Positions 1 through 6,789 of a stretch of DNA of 8,683 nt are shown piece by piece. How positions within the stretch are numbered: the first letter of the stretch is position 1; each line of letters opens with the position of its first letter. Made by a program: the position numbers and the translations under genes. The notes beneath the pieces are model-generated. The model did no database searches. It saw nothing but the letters and a program-made list of their open reading frames with translations, and was not told the origin of the DNA. The DNA comes from Alphaproteobacteria bacterium (GTDB taxonomy: Bacteria > Pseudomonadota > Alphaproteobacteria > JAJTHO01), in assembly GCA_021297975.1 (NCBI GenBank), contig JAJTHO010000162.1, positions 1 through 8,683 on the forward strand, written 5' to 3'.

Positions 1-1
1 T

Positions 2-1306
2 AACAAGGTGGGGATTCAGCGCGCGGATGATTTTGACCATTTCCGCGATTGTATTCACAGCATGAGCCGGTTTAGTCCCCTGCCCGATGCCGCGCGTAGC
101 AAGCTGCTTATCCTGACCAACGGCGGCGGCTTTGGCGTTTTGGCGGCGGATTCTGTTTTAGAGGCTGGCGGAAGCCTTGCGAAACTTCCCGCACAGGCGC
201 TTGCGGCATTGGATGACCGTTTGCCGGTAACGTGGTCTCGCGGCAACCCGATTGACATTATCGGGGATGCGGATGCCGGGCGCTATACAACCGCGCTGGA
301 TGTCCTGAAAAAGCAAGATTTGCGCGGCAATGGCGTTGATGGTCTCGTGATTCTCAATGTCCCCACGGGCGTTGCCGACAGCACCGCCAGCGCGGAAGCG
401 GTTGCTATGGCGGCGCAGGATTTCCCTGTTCCGGTTACGGCAAGTTGGCTCGGCGGTACAGCGGCCAGCGAGGCGGCGCTAATGCTGGAAGCTGCTGGAA
501 TCCCCTGTTTTTCAAGCCCAGAGGCGGCCTGTGTTGCCGCGCTGCGCCACCCTGCTGCAAACGGCAACGGCGCATCGCGCATTCCGCCGATTGATGAGGC
601 TGGCGTGGCGGCGATTGCTGGGATTTTAGCCGGGGCGCGCAAAGCTGGGCGCGTCTGGCTGCATGAGGTTGAGGCAAAAGACGTGTTTCGCCATGCGGGT
701 ATTCCGACCGTTGAAACAGAGCTGGCCGCAACGCCGCAAGAGGCCGGGGAAATGGCGGCTAAATGGCCGGGGGAAAAGCTGGCGGTTAAAATCGTGGCGG
801 ATGGCTTGTTGCATAAATCGGATGTGGGCGGGGTGGCGCTGAATCTGAGGGATGCGGCGGCAGTCGTTGCCGCAGCGGAAACGATGCAACTAAAGCAAAA
901 AACCCTGCCCAACACCACCTTCATCGGCTTTGCAGTTCAGCCCATGGCCAGCCGCCCAAAAGCGTATGAGATTATTCTGGGTCTGACCTGTGATGCGACA
1001 TTCGGGCATGTGCTGCTGTTTGGCCAAGGCGGGACGTCGGTTGAGGCGGTGCATGATTCGGCGATGACGCTGACCCCCGTTACGCAGCCAGAGGCGCGGC
1101 GGCTGATTGAAAAGACTAGATTGTATAGATTGCTTAAGGGCTATCGCAACCGCCCGGCGGTTGATTTTTCGGCGCTTGAGCAGACGATTGTGCGCTTGTC
1201 GTGGCTGGCGGAAATGTTTGCGGAGATTGTGGAATTGGATATTAACCCGCTGCTGGTGGATGAGTGCGGTGTTTTGGCGGTGGATGGGCGGATAAAAATA
1301 GGATAA
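2..1306 (+). CDS. NDP-forming acyl-CoA synthetase (acetate--CoA ligase family), 3' part
   Basis: C-terminal part of a fused acyl-CoA synthetase that makes acyl-CoA from a carboxylic acid, CoA and ATP with ADP release, in the cytoplasm. The frame is open to the left edge, and the GTG at base 8 is not a credible start: the family is about 700 residues and begins with a CoA-binding Rossmann domain that is absent here. Counting from that GTG, residues ~32-178 form the succinyl-CoA-ligase-like flavodoxin domain (LTNGGGFGVLAAD, then GNPIDIIGDAD). Residues ~215-432 form the ATP-grasp domain, with KIVADGLLHKSDVGGVAL at 261-278, LFGQGGTSVEAV at 337-348 and ELDINPLLVD near 409-418. No C-terminal GNAT acetyltransferase domain follows, so this is not the Pat-type fusion. 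The acyl substrate cannot be told from sequence. The stop lies 4 bases before the FabI-type gene, so the two are probably co-transcribed. Confidence 0.9.
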   Translation, partial: NKVGIQRADDFDHFRDCIHSMSRFSPLPDAARSKLLILTNGGGFGVLAADSVLEAGGSLAKLPAQALAALDDRLPVTWSRGNPIDIIGDADAGRYTTALDVLKKQDLRGNGVDGLVILNVPTGVADSTASAEAVAMAAQDFPVPVTASWLGGTAASEAALMLEAAGIPCFSSPEAACVAALRHPAANGNGASRIPPIDEAGVAAIAGILAGARKAGRVWLHEVEAKDVFRHAGIPTVETELAATPQEAGEMAAKWPGEKLAVKIVADGLLHKSDVGGVALNLRDAAAVVAAAETMQLKQKTLPNTTFIGFAVQPMASRPKAYEIILGLTCDATFGHVLLFGQGGTSVEAVHDSAMTLTPVTQPEARRLIEKTRLYRLLKGYRNRPAVDFSALEQTIVRLSWLAEMFAEIVELDINPLLVDECGVLAVDGRIKIG

Positions 1307-1310
1307 CGGT

Positions 1311-2075
1311 ATGTTTTCATTAAACGGTAAACGCGGGATTATCCTTGGCATCGCGAACGAGCACAGCATTGCGGCGGGCTGCGCGGCGGCACTGAAAAAC
1401 GCGGGCGCGGAATTGTTGATTACCTATCTGAATGATAAGGCAAAGCCTTATGTTGCGGCGGTTGCAGGGACACTTGATACCGATTTTCTGCTGCCGTGTG
1501 ATGTGCGCGTTCCGGGCTCACTAGAGAGCGTGTTTGCTGCGGCAAAGGCGCGTTGGGGCGGGATTGATTTTGTTTTGCATTCGATTGCCTATGCGCCGAA
1601 AGAGGATTTATTGGGGCGGGTTACGGATTGTTCTGAAGCGGGTTTTTTAGAGGCGATGGCGATAAGCTGTCATTCGTTTATTCGCTGTGCGCGGCTTTCA
1701 GAGCCGCTCATGGCCAAGGGCGGCACGCTTTTGACCGTGACGTTTTACGGCAGTGAGCGCGTTGTGCCGCGCTATAATCTGATGGGGCCAGTGAAAGCGG
1801 CACTGGAATCGAGCATGCGCGTTTTGGCGTGTGAGCTGGGTGAGCAAGGCGTGCGCGTCCATGCGCTCTCGCCGGGGCCGATAAAAACGCGGGCGGCCAG
1901 CGGCCTTGATAGATTTGATGCGCTGTTAGAGGAAACAAAAGCGCGCACACCGAGTCATAAACTGGTGGAGATTGAGGACGTAGGGGCGCTGGCGGCGTTT
2001 TTATGCAGTGATAAGGCGCGGGCGCTGACCGGGGCGGTGCATTATGTGGATTATGGTTTAAACGTTTTAGCTTGA
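1311..2075 (+). CDS. fabI: Enoyl-[acyl-carrier-protein] reductase, FabI type
   Basis: An SDR-superfamily enoyl-ACP reductase, catalysing the NAD(P)H-dependent last step of the fatty-acid elongation cycle. Seen in the 254-residue protein: the atypical FabI dinucleotide motif GIANEHSIAAG (13-23), HSIAYAP (90-96), and the FabI active-site pattern Y146...Y155-(x6)-K162 inside FYGSERVVPRYNLMGPVK. SPGPIKTRAASG (187-198) and C-terminal VDYGLNVLA are also typical. The E. coli Gly93 position is Ala here, as in S. aureus FabI. Length matches the family (about 250-275). An AGGA at 1300-1303 lies 7 bases before the ATG. The synthetase gene ends 4 bases upstream. Many alphaproteobacteria carry two FabI paralogues, so this may be the housekeeping enzyme or a paralogue serving another acyl pathway; its pairing with an acyl-CoA synthetase leaves that open. 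Confidence 0.9.
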   Translation: MFSLNGKRGIILGIANEHSIAAGCAAALKNAGAELLITYLNDKAKPYVAAVAGTLDTDFLLPCDVRVPGSLESVFAAAKARWGGIDFVLHSIAYAPKEDLLGRVTDCSEAGFLEAMAISCHSFIRCARLSEPLMAKGGTLLTVTFYGSERVVPRYNLMGPVKAALESSMRVLACELGEQGVRVHALSPGPIKTRAASGLDRFDALLEETKARTPSHKLVEIEDVGALAAFLCSDKARALTGAVHYVDYGLNVLA

Positions 2076-2079
2076 AATT

Positions 2080-2159
2080 TTCCAGCACCAAAACCCCGCT
2101 CCGGTAATGTTCCCGGGCAGGGTTTTGGCGGCTTAGCAGGCTTTCGCCCACGGCTGGAA
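2080..2159 (+). terminator. Nested hairpin after fabI, probable transcription end structure
   Basis: An outer 7-bp stem TTCCAGC (2080-2086) / GCTGGAA (2153-2159) encloses a perfect 9-bp stem CCAAAACCC (2088-2096) / GGGTTTTGG (2120-2128). Inside that, a further CCGG/CCGG pairing (2101-2104 with 2113-2116) is possible. The structure starts 5 bases after the fabI stop, so an end-of-operon role is the simplest reading. There is no T-run after the stem, so a standard Rho-independent terminator is not fully supported. It could instead be an RNA-stabilising element or a small structured RNA. Confidence 0.45.
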
Positions 2160-2386
2160 TAGCAAGGCGCGGTGTTGACAACCGGCACTGTATTAATGGC
2201 TTAACAGACTCGCGCTAGGGATCGGGTTGCGGTAGGCGCATGACTTGCTTTTTATGCCAGTGCCGCAAAATCCGTCGCGTTTGCCGGGTAAACCGGGGTA
2301 TTCTAAGGGATGGTTGCCGCAGCACATGTTTCAGACATGCTGCGTCACCGCGCCTTCAATTCTTGGTCTGTTCGCGTAACAAACCG

Positions 2387-2398
2387 AGATACGTATCT
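2387..2398. repeat. Perfect 12-bp palindrome upstream of the photolyase operon
   Basis: AGATACGTATCT is its own reverse complement over all 12 bases. It lies 133 bases before the photolyase start in otherwise unassigned DNA. The size fits a dimeric repressor or activator half-site pair, but the regulator is unknown and there is only one copy in the window. Confidence 0.4.
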
Positions 2399-2473
2399 AT
2401 CTATAACCCTAGCAGAGTTTTTCGCAGATGCCAATAGCTGGACGAAAATATTTTTCAATGTTTACAATTTGTT

Positions 2474-2490
2474 AACACATTTATTGTGTT
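2474..2490. promoter_or_regulatory. Small inverted repeat in the photolyase promoter region
   Basis: AACACA (2474-2479) and TGTGTT (2485-2490) are inverted around a 5-base AT-only spacer, within an AT-rich tract just after TTTACA (2461-2466). It lies about 40-60 bases upstream of the photolyase start, a usual position for an operator. A role is inferred from position only. Confidence 0.3.
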
Positions 2491-2514
2491 GGCTCTATTC
2501 CTTTCCCCATCGTC

Positions 2515-2523
2515 TGCTATAGA
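2515..2523 (+). promoter_or_regulatory. Possible extended -10 element of the photolyase operon
   Basis: TGC-TATAGA reads as an extended -10 (TGn followed by a TATAAT-like hexamer at 2518-2523). Transcription would then start at about 2530-2532, on or next to the photolyase ATG at 2532. No Shine-Dalgarno sequence precedes that ATG, so the mRNA could be leaderless. There is no good -35 at the right spacing, which limits confidence. Confidence 0.3.
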
Positions 2524-2531
2524 TTACCCAT

Positions 2532-3947
2532 ATGCCTCATCACGCTCTGTCTATTTACTGGTTTGACCGCGATATGCGTCTTGCGGATAACCCGGCGCTC
2601 GTCGCCGCTGCTGCAAACAGCGAACGGTTGCTGCTGGTTCACATCCTTGATACAGCAGACCCGCGCCCGGAAGGCGGCGCGGCCAAATGGTGGCGGCATG
2701 GCTCGATTGCGGCATTTCAGGAAAGCCTGACGCCTTTCGGGCAAACGCTGTATCTTTTTCAAGGTGAGCCGGAGGCCATTTTAAAGCAGCTACTTACAGA
2801 AACAGGCGCAACAGCGGTCTATTGGAATCGCCGCTATGAGCCGCATACGCGCACGCGTGATACCGCGATTAAAGCGGCGCTGAAAGCAGCGGGGATTCAT
2901 GCGGAAAGCCATATTGGCGATGTGTTGCAGGAACCGCACACGGTTAATAAGGCCGACGGCACACCGCTGAAGGTTTTTACTCCGTTCAGCAAGGCGGCAG
3001 ATGCGTTGCCGTTTCATGCCCCTGCCCCGAGGATTATGGCGTTGCCGCCGCAGCCTGTACAAAAGCCAACAACGGCGCTTCCGCTGGCGGCGTTGGGGCT
3101 GCTTCCCACTAAGCCCGATTGGGCGGGCGGCCTGCGGGAAAGCTGGATGCCCGGCGAGCATGCAGCGGCGCAGCGGCTCAAGGATTTTATCGGTGGAGCG
3201 CTCAGCGGCTATGCGGAAAAGCGCAACCTGCCCTATTACACCTCAACGTCCCGGCTCTCCCCCTATCTCCATTTTGGCGAGATTACCCCGCGCCTAGCCT
3301 ATCAGGCCGCGCGGGCAACCGGTGATTCGTATGATGTGCAGCGTTTTATTGCTGAGCTGTATTGGCGCGAGTTTTCGATATACCTGCTCTGGCATTTTCC
3401 GGCGTTGCCGGTGCAGAACTGGCGCGCAAGTTTTGATGCGTTTCCGTGGCGGGAGGATGCGGCGGCGCTGAAAGCCTGGCAACGCGGCCAGACGGGCTAT
3501 CCGATTGTGGACGCGGGGATGCGGGAGCTCTGGCACACAGGATGGATGCACAACCGGGTGCGGATGATTGTGGCGTCGTTTCTGGTGAAACACCTGCTGA
3601 TACCGTGGCAACGGGGCGAAGAATGGTTTTGGGATACGCTGGTTGATGCGGACGCGGCGAACAACGCGGCGAGCTGGCAGTGGGTTGCTGGCTGCGGCGC
3701 GGATGCAGCGCCCTATTTCCGGATTTTCAATCCCGTGACCCAAGGCGAGAAATTTGATCCCGAGGGGCGGTATGTGAAGCAATGGTGTCCGGAACTAAAG
3801 GATGTCTCGCAGCAGTTTGTGCATCAGCCGTGGGAGGCGGGAGCATTGCTGCGCCCAAAAGGTTATCCCGCGCCGATAGTTGACCATAGCCATGCGCGTA
3901 ATCGGGCGCTAGAAGCGTTTGAGAAAATAAAAAAGGAAGCGGTATGA
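2532..3947 (+). CDS. phrB: Deoxyribodipyrimidine photolyase, class I CPD type
   Basis: Repairs UV-induced cyclobutane pyrimidine dimers using blue light and reduced FAD. The 471-residue protein has an N-terminal alpha/beta antenna-binding domain (about 5-165, opening SIYWFDRDMRLADNPAL) and a C-terminal helical FAD domain (about 200-470). In the latter are NLPYYTSTSRLSPYLHFGE (232-250), ELYWREFS (275-282), TGYPIVDAGMREL (321-333), TGWMHNRVRM (336-345) and AAPYFRIFNP (392-401). The electron-transfer tryptophans fall at W306, W359 and W382, the same numbers as in E. coli PhrB. W278 matches the lesion-contacting Trp, and N378 matches the FAD N5-facing Asn that separates photolyases from cryptochromes. 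Start chosen because the fold begins at once; no Shine-Dalgarno is visible. The stop overlaps the next start (ATGA), so the downstream FAD protein is translationally coupled. Confidence 0.95.
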   Translation: MPHHALSIYWFDRDMRLADNPALVAAAANSERLLLVHILDTADPRPEGGAAKWWRHGSIAAFQESLTPFGQTLYLFQGEPEAILKQLLTETGATAVYWNRRYEPHTRTRDTAIKAALKAAGIHAESHIGDVLQEPHTVNKADGTPLKVFTPFSKAADALPFHAPAPRIMALPPQPVQKPTTALPLAALGLLPTKPDWAGGLRESWMPGEHAAAQRLKDFIGGALSGYAEKRNLPYYTSTSRLSPYLHFGEITPRLAYQAARATGDSYDVQRFIAELYWREFSIYLLWHFPALPVQNWRASFDAFPWREDAAALKAWQRGQTGYPIVDAGMRELWHTGWMHNRVRMIVASFLVKHLLIPWQRGEEWFWDTLVDADAANNAASWQWVAGCGADAAPYFRIFNPVTQGEKFDPEGRYVKQWCPELKDVSQQFVHQPWEAGALLRPKGYPAPIVDHSHARNRALEAFEKIKKEAV

Positions 3948-5209
3948 GCGAAAAAATTGCGGTTATAGGCGCGGGGATTTCTGGTTTAGCAGCCGCCTAT
4001 CTGCTGAACCAATCCGGAAAACAGGTTACGCTGTTTGAGAAAAATGCCCGCATCGGTGGCCATGCGCACACCAACGAGGTTCGCTTTGGCGAGCACACAG
4101 TTCCGGTTGATACCGGCTTTATTGTCTTTAACGACCGCAATTATCCCAATCTGGTGAAGCTGTTCAAACATCTTGATGTGGCATCGGAGGCGAGCGACAT
4201 GTCGTTTGCGGTATCGCTTGATAACGGCGCGTTTGAATATGCCACCGCGCCGCTGGATGCACTGTTCGCACAGCGCCGTCATTTGCTTACGCCAAAATTT
4301 TATAAAATGCTGTGGCATATCATTAAGTTTCACGAAGAAGCGCCCGATGCGGCGAATGACCCCGCCAATCAAAACCTGACCGTGGGTGAGTTCCTGAAAC
4401 GCGAAGGCTATCACGATTGGACGATACAGCGCCACTTTGTGCCGATGGGCGCGGCGATTTGGTCAACGCCGGCGCAGCAGATGCTCGAATTCCCCCTGCT
4501 CACGTTTGTCCGCTTTTGCCAGAATCACGGCCTGATTCAAATTAAAGGCCGCCCGCAATGGCGGACGGTAACGGGCGGCAGCCGCAGCTATGTTACAAAA
4601 CTGGTGAGCGCGCTGGACGGGCGCATTACCGCAAGCGCGGGCGTTAACGGCATCACGCGCCGTGAGGGCGGCGTGACGGTGCACCGGGACGGCGCGCCGG
4701 ATGAAGATTTTGACGCGGTGCTCTTGGCAACTCATGCGGATGAGGCGTTTGCGCTGCTGCGTAACCCCAGCGAGGATGAGCGGGCTGTTTTGGGCGCATT
4801 CCGGACAACGCCCAATACCGTGGTGCTGCATAGCGATGCGGCGTTGATGCCGCGTCGGCGTAAAGTGTGGTCGGCGTGGAATTATCTCGGCAATTCGGAT
4901 GGCAGCAACCGGAATGTGTCGCTAACCTATTGGATGAACCGGCTGCAAAATATTCCGCCGCAATTTCCGCTGTATGTTACCGTTAACCCTGGCGTCCAGC
5001 CCAAAGCCGAGCTGACCCACGCAACCCACCATTACACCCATCCGCAATACACCATGGCCAGCTTTCGGGCACAGCAAGAGCTGTATAAAATCCAAGGCAA
5101 AGAGCGCGTTTGGTATGCGGGGGCGTACTTCAGCTATGGCTTTCATGAGGATGGGCTGACGGCAGGGATGAATGCGGCGCGGGGCTTGGGTGCGGTGATT
5201 GGGTTTTAA
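3944..5209 (+). CDS. FAD-dependent amine oxidase-like oxidoreductase (COG2907-type)
   Basis: A 421-residue flavoprotein. It begins with a Rossmann FAD-binding loop GAGISG (9-14) and the ribose-binding acidic residue E32 in LFEKNARIGGH. It ends with the family's second FAD-contact segment WYAGAYFSYGFHEDGLTAGMNAARGL (390-415; key residues GxYFxYGFHEDG). Its length matches COG2907 predicted NAD/FAD-binding proteins. An AGGA at 3934-3937 lies 6 bases before the ATG, which overlaps the photolyase stop as ATGA. In many Proteobacteria this gene sits with a DUF1365 protein, a cyclopropane-fatty-acid-synthase-like methyltransferase and often a photolyase, sometimes under an ECF sigma factor of the light or singlet-oxygen response. 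Here neither the DUF1365 nor the methyltransferase gene follows. The substrate is not established; a role in lipid modification under photo-oxidative stress is an inference from those neighbours. Confidence 0.85.
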   Translation: MSEKIAVIGAGISGLAAAYLLNQSGKQVTLFEKNARIGGHAHTNEVRFGEHTVPVDTGFIVFNDRNYPNLVKLFKHLDVASEASDMSFAVSLDNGAFEYATAPLDALFAQRRHLLTPKFYKMLWHIIKFHEEAPDAANDPANQNLTVGEFLKREGYHDWTIQRHFVPMGAAIWSTPAQQMLEFPLLTFVRFCQNHGLIQIKGRPQWRTVTGGSRSYVTKLVSALDGRITASAGVNGITRREGGVTVHRDGAPDEDFDAVLLATHADEAFALLRNPSEDERAVLGAFRTTPNTVVLHSDAALMPRRRKVWSAWNYLGNSDGSNRNVSLTYWMNRLQNIPPQFPLYVTVNPGVQPKAELTHATHHYTHPQYTMASFRAQQELYKIQGKERVWYAGAYFSYGFHEDGLTAGMNAARGLGAVIGF

Positions 5210-5403
5210 AAAGATGTGATTCTTCTTGGAGCTATAGTAGATTAAGCGCTTAGAAGTACTTCAACGTCTAAATGCACTGATACGTTTGTAGCCGCCGAAA
5301 TTTACACCGCACCCACCTTGGCGCTGCTGTGAAGTAGGTAATTACAGGTTAGGCTGAATGTTCTCCTACAATCCCAACTAGGCCGAATTTGGCGACAAAA
5401 AGC
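5210..5403. other. Convergent intergenic junction with palindromes
   Basis: Non-coding DNA between the + strand photolyase operon and the - strand VOC gene. GC falls visibly compared with the left part. No terminator with a clear T-run is seen for either side; TAGGC/GCCTA pairing after the VOC stop is weak. It holds the palindrome cluster described separately. Short conceptual peptides on the - strand could not be assigned to a family. Confidence 0.5.
5232..5262. repeat. Two adjacent 10-bp palindromes after a TATAGTAGATTAA motif
   Basis: TAAGCGCTTA (5243-5252) and GAAGTACTTC (5253-5262) are each perfect palindromes and directly abut. They are preceded by CTATAGTAGATTAA (5232-5245), which resembles the TATAGTGGATTAA ends of Correia/IS630-like elements known from Neisseria (one mismatch, from memory). 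No matching inverted copy was found in the window, so an element end is not established. The cluster marks the place where gene strand and base composition both change. Confidence 0.4.
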
Positions 5404-5784
5404 CTATTTCATTGAGCTGAGGCCAAACAAGTTGCCCTCAGTGTCTTCGCACAGGCTCACCCAGCCGAACTCCCCGATGGTGAACTTAGGCCGTATAACT
5501 TTGCCGCCCGCTGCGGCGATGCGTGATTCTTCCTTTGCGCAATCCTCCACACTGAAATAAACTAAGGTGCCGCCCAAGCCCGGGCGGGCATAGCTCGACT
5601 TCACCAAGGCACCACCTGCACCATATAGCCCCATGTTTGCGGGAAAACTCATCATCTGGGTTTCTCCGGTCGGGTCGCCAATGGGCACCAGCTTTTGTTG
5701 CAGCACACTTTCGTAAAAAACTACAGCCCGGTTCATGTCAGTGACGTAAATATCAAACCAACCAATTGCATTTGAAGTTGCCAT
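5404..5784 (-). CDS. VOC family protein (glyoxalase/bleomycin-resistance fold)
   Basis: A 126-residue vicinal-oxygen-chelate protein with two beta-alpha-beta-beta-beta modules. The first starts GWFDIYVTDMNRAVVFYESVL (8-28), the second GGTLVYFSVEDCAKEESRIAAAGG (71-94), and it ends GWVSLCEDTEGNLFGL (107-122). E116 in DTEGN is the usual C-terminal metal ligand; the N-terminal ligand position is D11 rather than His, so metal binding is uncertain. The start was set at the ATG at 5784 because an AAAGGAG (5791-5797 on the - strand) lies 6 bases before it. An upstream ATG at 5829 has no such site and would add 15 low-complexity residues. Substrate unknown. It lies 67 bases downstream of the AraC-type gene on the same strand and is probably controlled by it. 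Confidence 0.8.
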   Translation of the reverse strand: MATSNAIGWFDIYVTDMNRAVVFYESVLQQKLVPIGDPTGETQMMSFPANMGLYGAGGALVKSSYARPGLGGTLVYFSVEDCAKEESRIAAAGGKVIRPKFTIGEFGWVSLCEDTEGNLFGLSSMK

Positions 5785-5851
5785 ATGGCGCTCCTTTGTT
5801 GATGAAGAAGTGCTCAGTGTAAGAGCCAATCAACCGTCTGTATTGTGTAAA

Positions 5852-6592
5852 TCAGACATCAAACTTTTCGATGTATTTCGCGGGGGTGTAGCCGGTGACT
5901 TTGCGAAACGAATGGATGTAATGCGATTGGTCGGCATACAAGTCCAGATAGTGCTGTTTGAATGATTGCTGAAGGCGCAAGACCTTGAGCAGATCATGCG
6001 GGGAAAAGCCCGTTGTTTGTTTGAGTATACGTTGCAATTGGCGCGGTGATAGGCACACCACCACAGCCATATCAGCCACAGTGCGAATATCATCAAGATT
6101 TGCCAAAATCCTTTCGGTGACAGGATTATTCACCACCAGTTTGTTTTCGATAAGCCACTGCACCAATCCAGACATAACCTCCTGCTGGGTTGAAAAATCG
6201 CGTTGGGCAAGTGCCCTGCTAGTGGCTACTAGAGGCAGTTTTCCAGCGTAAGGCATACCAACATACTGATCGATAATTTCTTGCGGATCGCCCTGCCACA
6301 CGCCCGGCAGCAGTTGTATGCCAACATAGTGAAACGACTTTCCGAGATTGAGAATTTCATAATTGGTGCGCAATGCGGTTATCCCGGCAATGGCAGTGTC
6401 TACCAAATTAAACAAGATATTCACGCAGGCGTCAGGCATAGCGTGAAGACAAAAAGCATCTACCAAAGTAGTTTCAGTCTTGAGCTCCCAGTAGCAATGC
6501 ACCAAGCCGGACAAATACGCAGGAGGTTTTTCCACCGTATAGCGTACCGAGCTGGTGGTTTTCTCCATGCCATCTTTAATTGGGTCGTACAT
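5852..6592 (-). CDS. AraC family transcriptional regulator
   Basis: A 246-residue DNA-binding regulator. The N-terminal ~150 residues resemble the DUF6597-type sensor domain (VHCYWEL at 31-37, HYVGIQLLPGVWQGDP at 88-103). The C-terminal AraC domain has two helix-turn-helix units: about 171-211 (TVADMAVVVCLSPRQLQRIL, GFSPHDLLKVLRLQQSF) and about 219-244 (YADQSHYIHSFRKVTGYTPAKYI, the family signature). The ligand is unknown. An internal start at M9 (6568) is possible, since neither ATG has a clear ribosome-binding site. It precedes the VOC gene on the same strand, so an AraC-controlled two-gene unit is likely. GC is lower than in the left-hand genes and a decayed integrase lies just upstream, which suggests acquired DNA. 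Confidence 0.85.
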   Translation of the reverse strand: MYDPIKDGMEKTTSSVRYTVEKPPAYLSGLVHCYWELKTETTLVDAFCLHAMPDACVNILFNLVDTAIAGITALRTNYEILNLGKSFHYVGIQLLPGVWQGDPQEIIDQYVGMPYAGKLPLVATSRALAQRDFSTQQEVMSGLVQWLIENKLVVNNPVTERILANLDDIRTVADMAVVVCLSPRQLQRILKQTTGFSPHDLLKVLRLQQSFKQHYLDLYADQSHYIHSFRKVTGYTPAKYIEKFDV

Positions 6593-6698
6593 AGTTTTTC
6601 AAACGGATCGGAATTGGCGGTTCAGAAGACCGAATATAAAATTCTCTCCCCGGGCTGAGGTAAGAGCCCAGCGGTACAGCGTAGGAACAGGCGCACCG

Positions 6699-6755
6699 CT
6701 AGCGCGGCTTTGCATCGGGCTTAGCATTCTTAAAAACTGCATCATTTAAGGGCAT
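6699..6755 (-). pseudogene. Relict N-terminus of a P4-type tyrosine integrase
   Basis: Reading leftward from an ATG at 6755, the frame gives MPLNDAVFKNAKPDAKPR and then TAG. This matches the opening of the DUF4102 arm-DNA-binding domain of P4-type island integrases (pattern MPLTDxxIRNAKPxxKPxKLxDGGGLYLLV, from memory). Beyond the stop, 6665-6698 still resembles a GGLFL-V-T-G coding stretch if frameshifts are allowed, so the gene has decayed by indels and is then lost. The catalytic domain is absent. In working islands this gene directs integration at a tRNA 3' end lying upstream of its start, which is what the upstream sequence suggests. Confidence 0.65.
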
Positions 6756-6789
6756 TGAGGGTAACAGTTTTTTTTGGTAAGATTATCAT

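Larger units (their letters stand above)
2160..2531. other. Non-coding region between fabI and the photolyase
   Basis: No convincing gene is seen. Short open frames here (for example 2240-2437 and 2310-2522) have no recognisable family, no ribosome-binding site and unnatural composition. The stretch holds a TTGACA at 2175-2180 without a well-placed -10 partner. It also holds a hairpin with 6-bp GCAGCA (2319-2324) / TGCTGC (2338-2343) arms plus an inner TGT/ACA after a 2-base bulge, a 12-bp palindrome at 2387-2398, and an AT-rich tract before the photolyase (2445-2490). I see no RNase P, tmRNA, SRP or 6S RNA signature. Confidence 0.6.

Noticed and set aside
283..924. Long open frame on the - strand opposite the acyl-CoA synthetase
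   Set aside because: Its low-complexity Ala/Ser/Pro-rich translation is a shadow of the high-GC coding strand, and the + strand frame has clear ATP-grasp and succinyl-CoA-ligase motifs.
2175..2203. TTGACA as a sigma-70 promoter
   Set aside because: No -10 hexamer at 16-18 bases; the nearest TATTAA is only 10 bases away, and no gene starts within a reasonable distance.
2240..2522. Two short overlapping + strand frames before the photolyase
   Set aside because: No ribosome-binding site, no recognisable family, and the region carries palindromes and AT-rich promoter-like DNA instead.
3294..3782. Open frame on the - strand opposite the photolyase
   Set aside because: Shadow of conserved photolyase FAD-domain codons; Arg/Pro/His-rich translation with no family resemblance.
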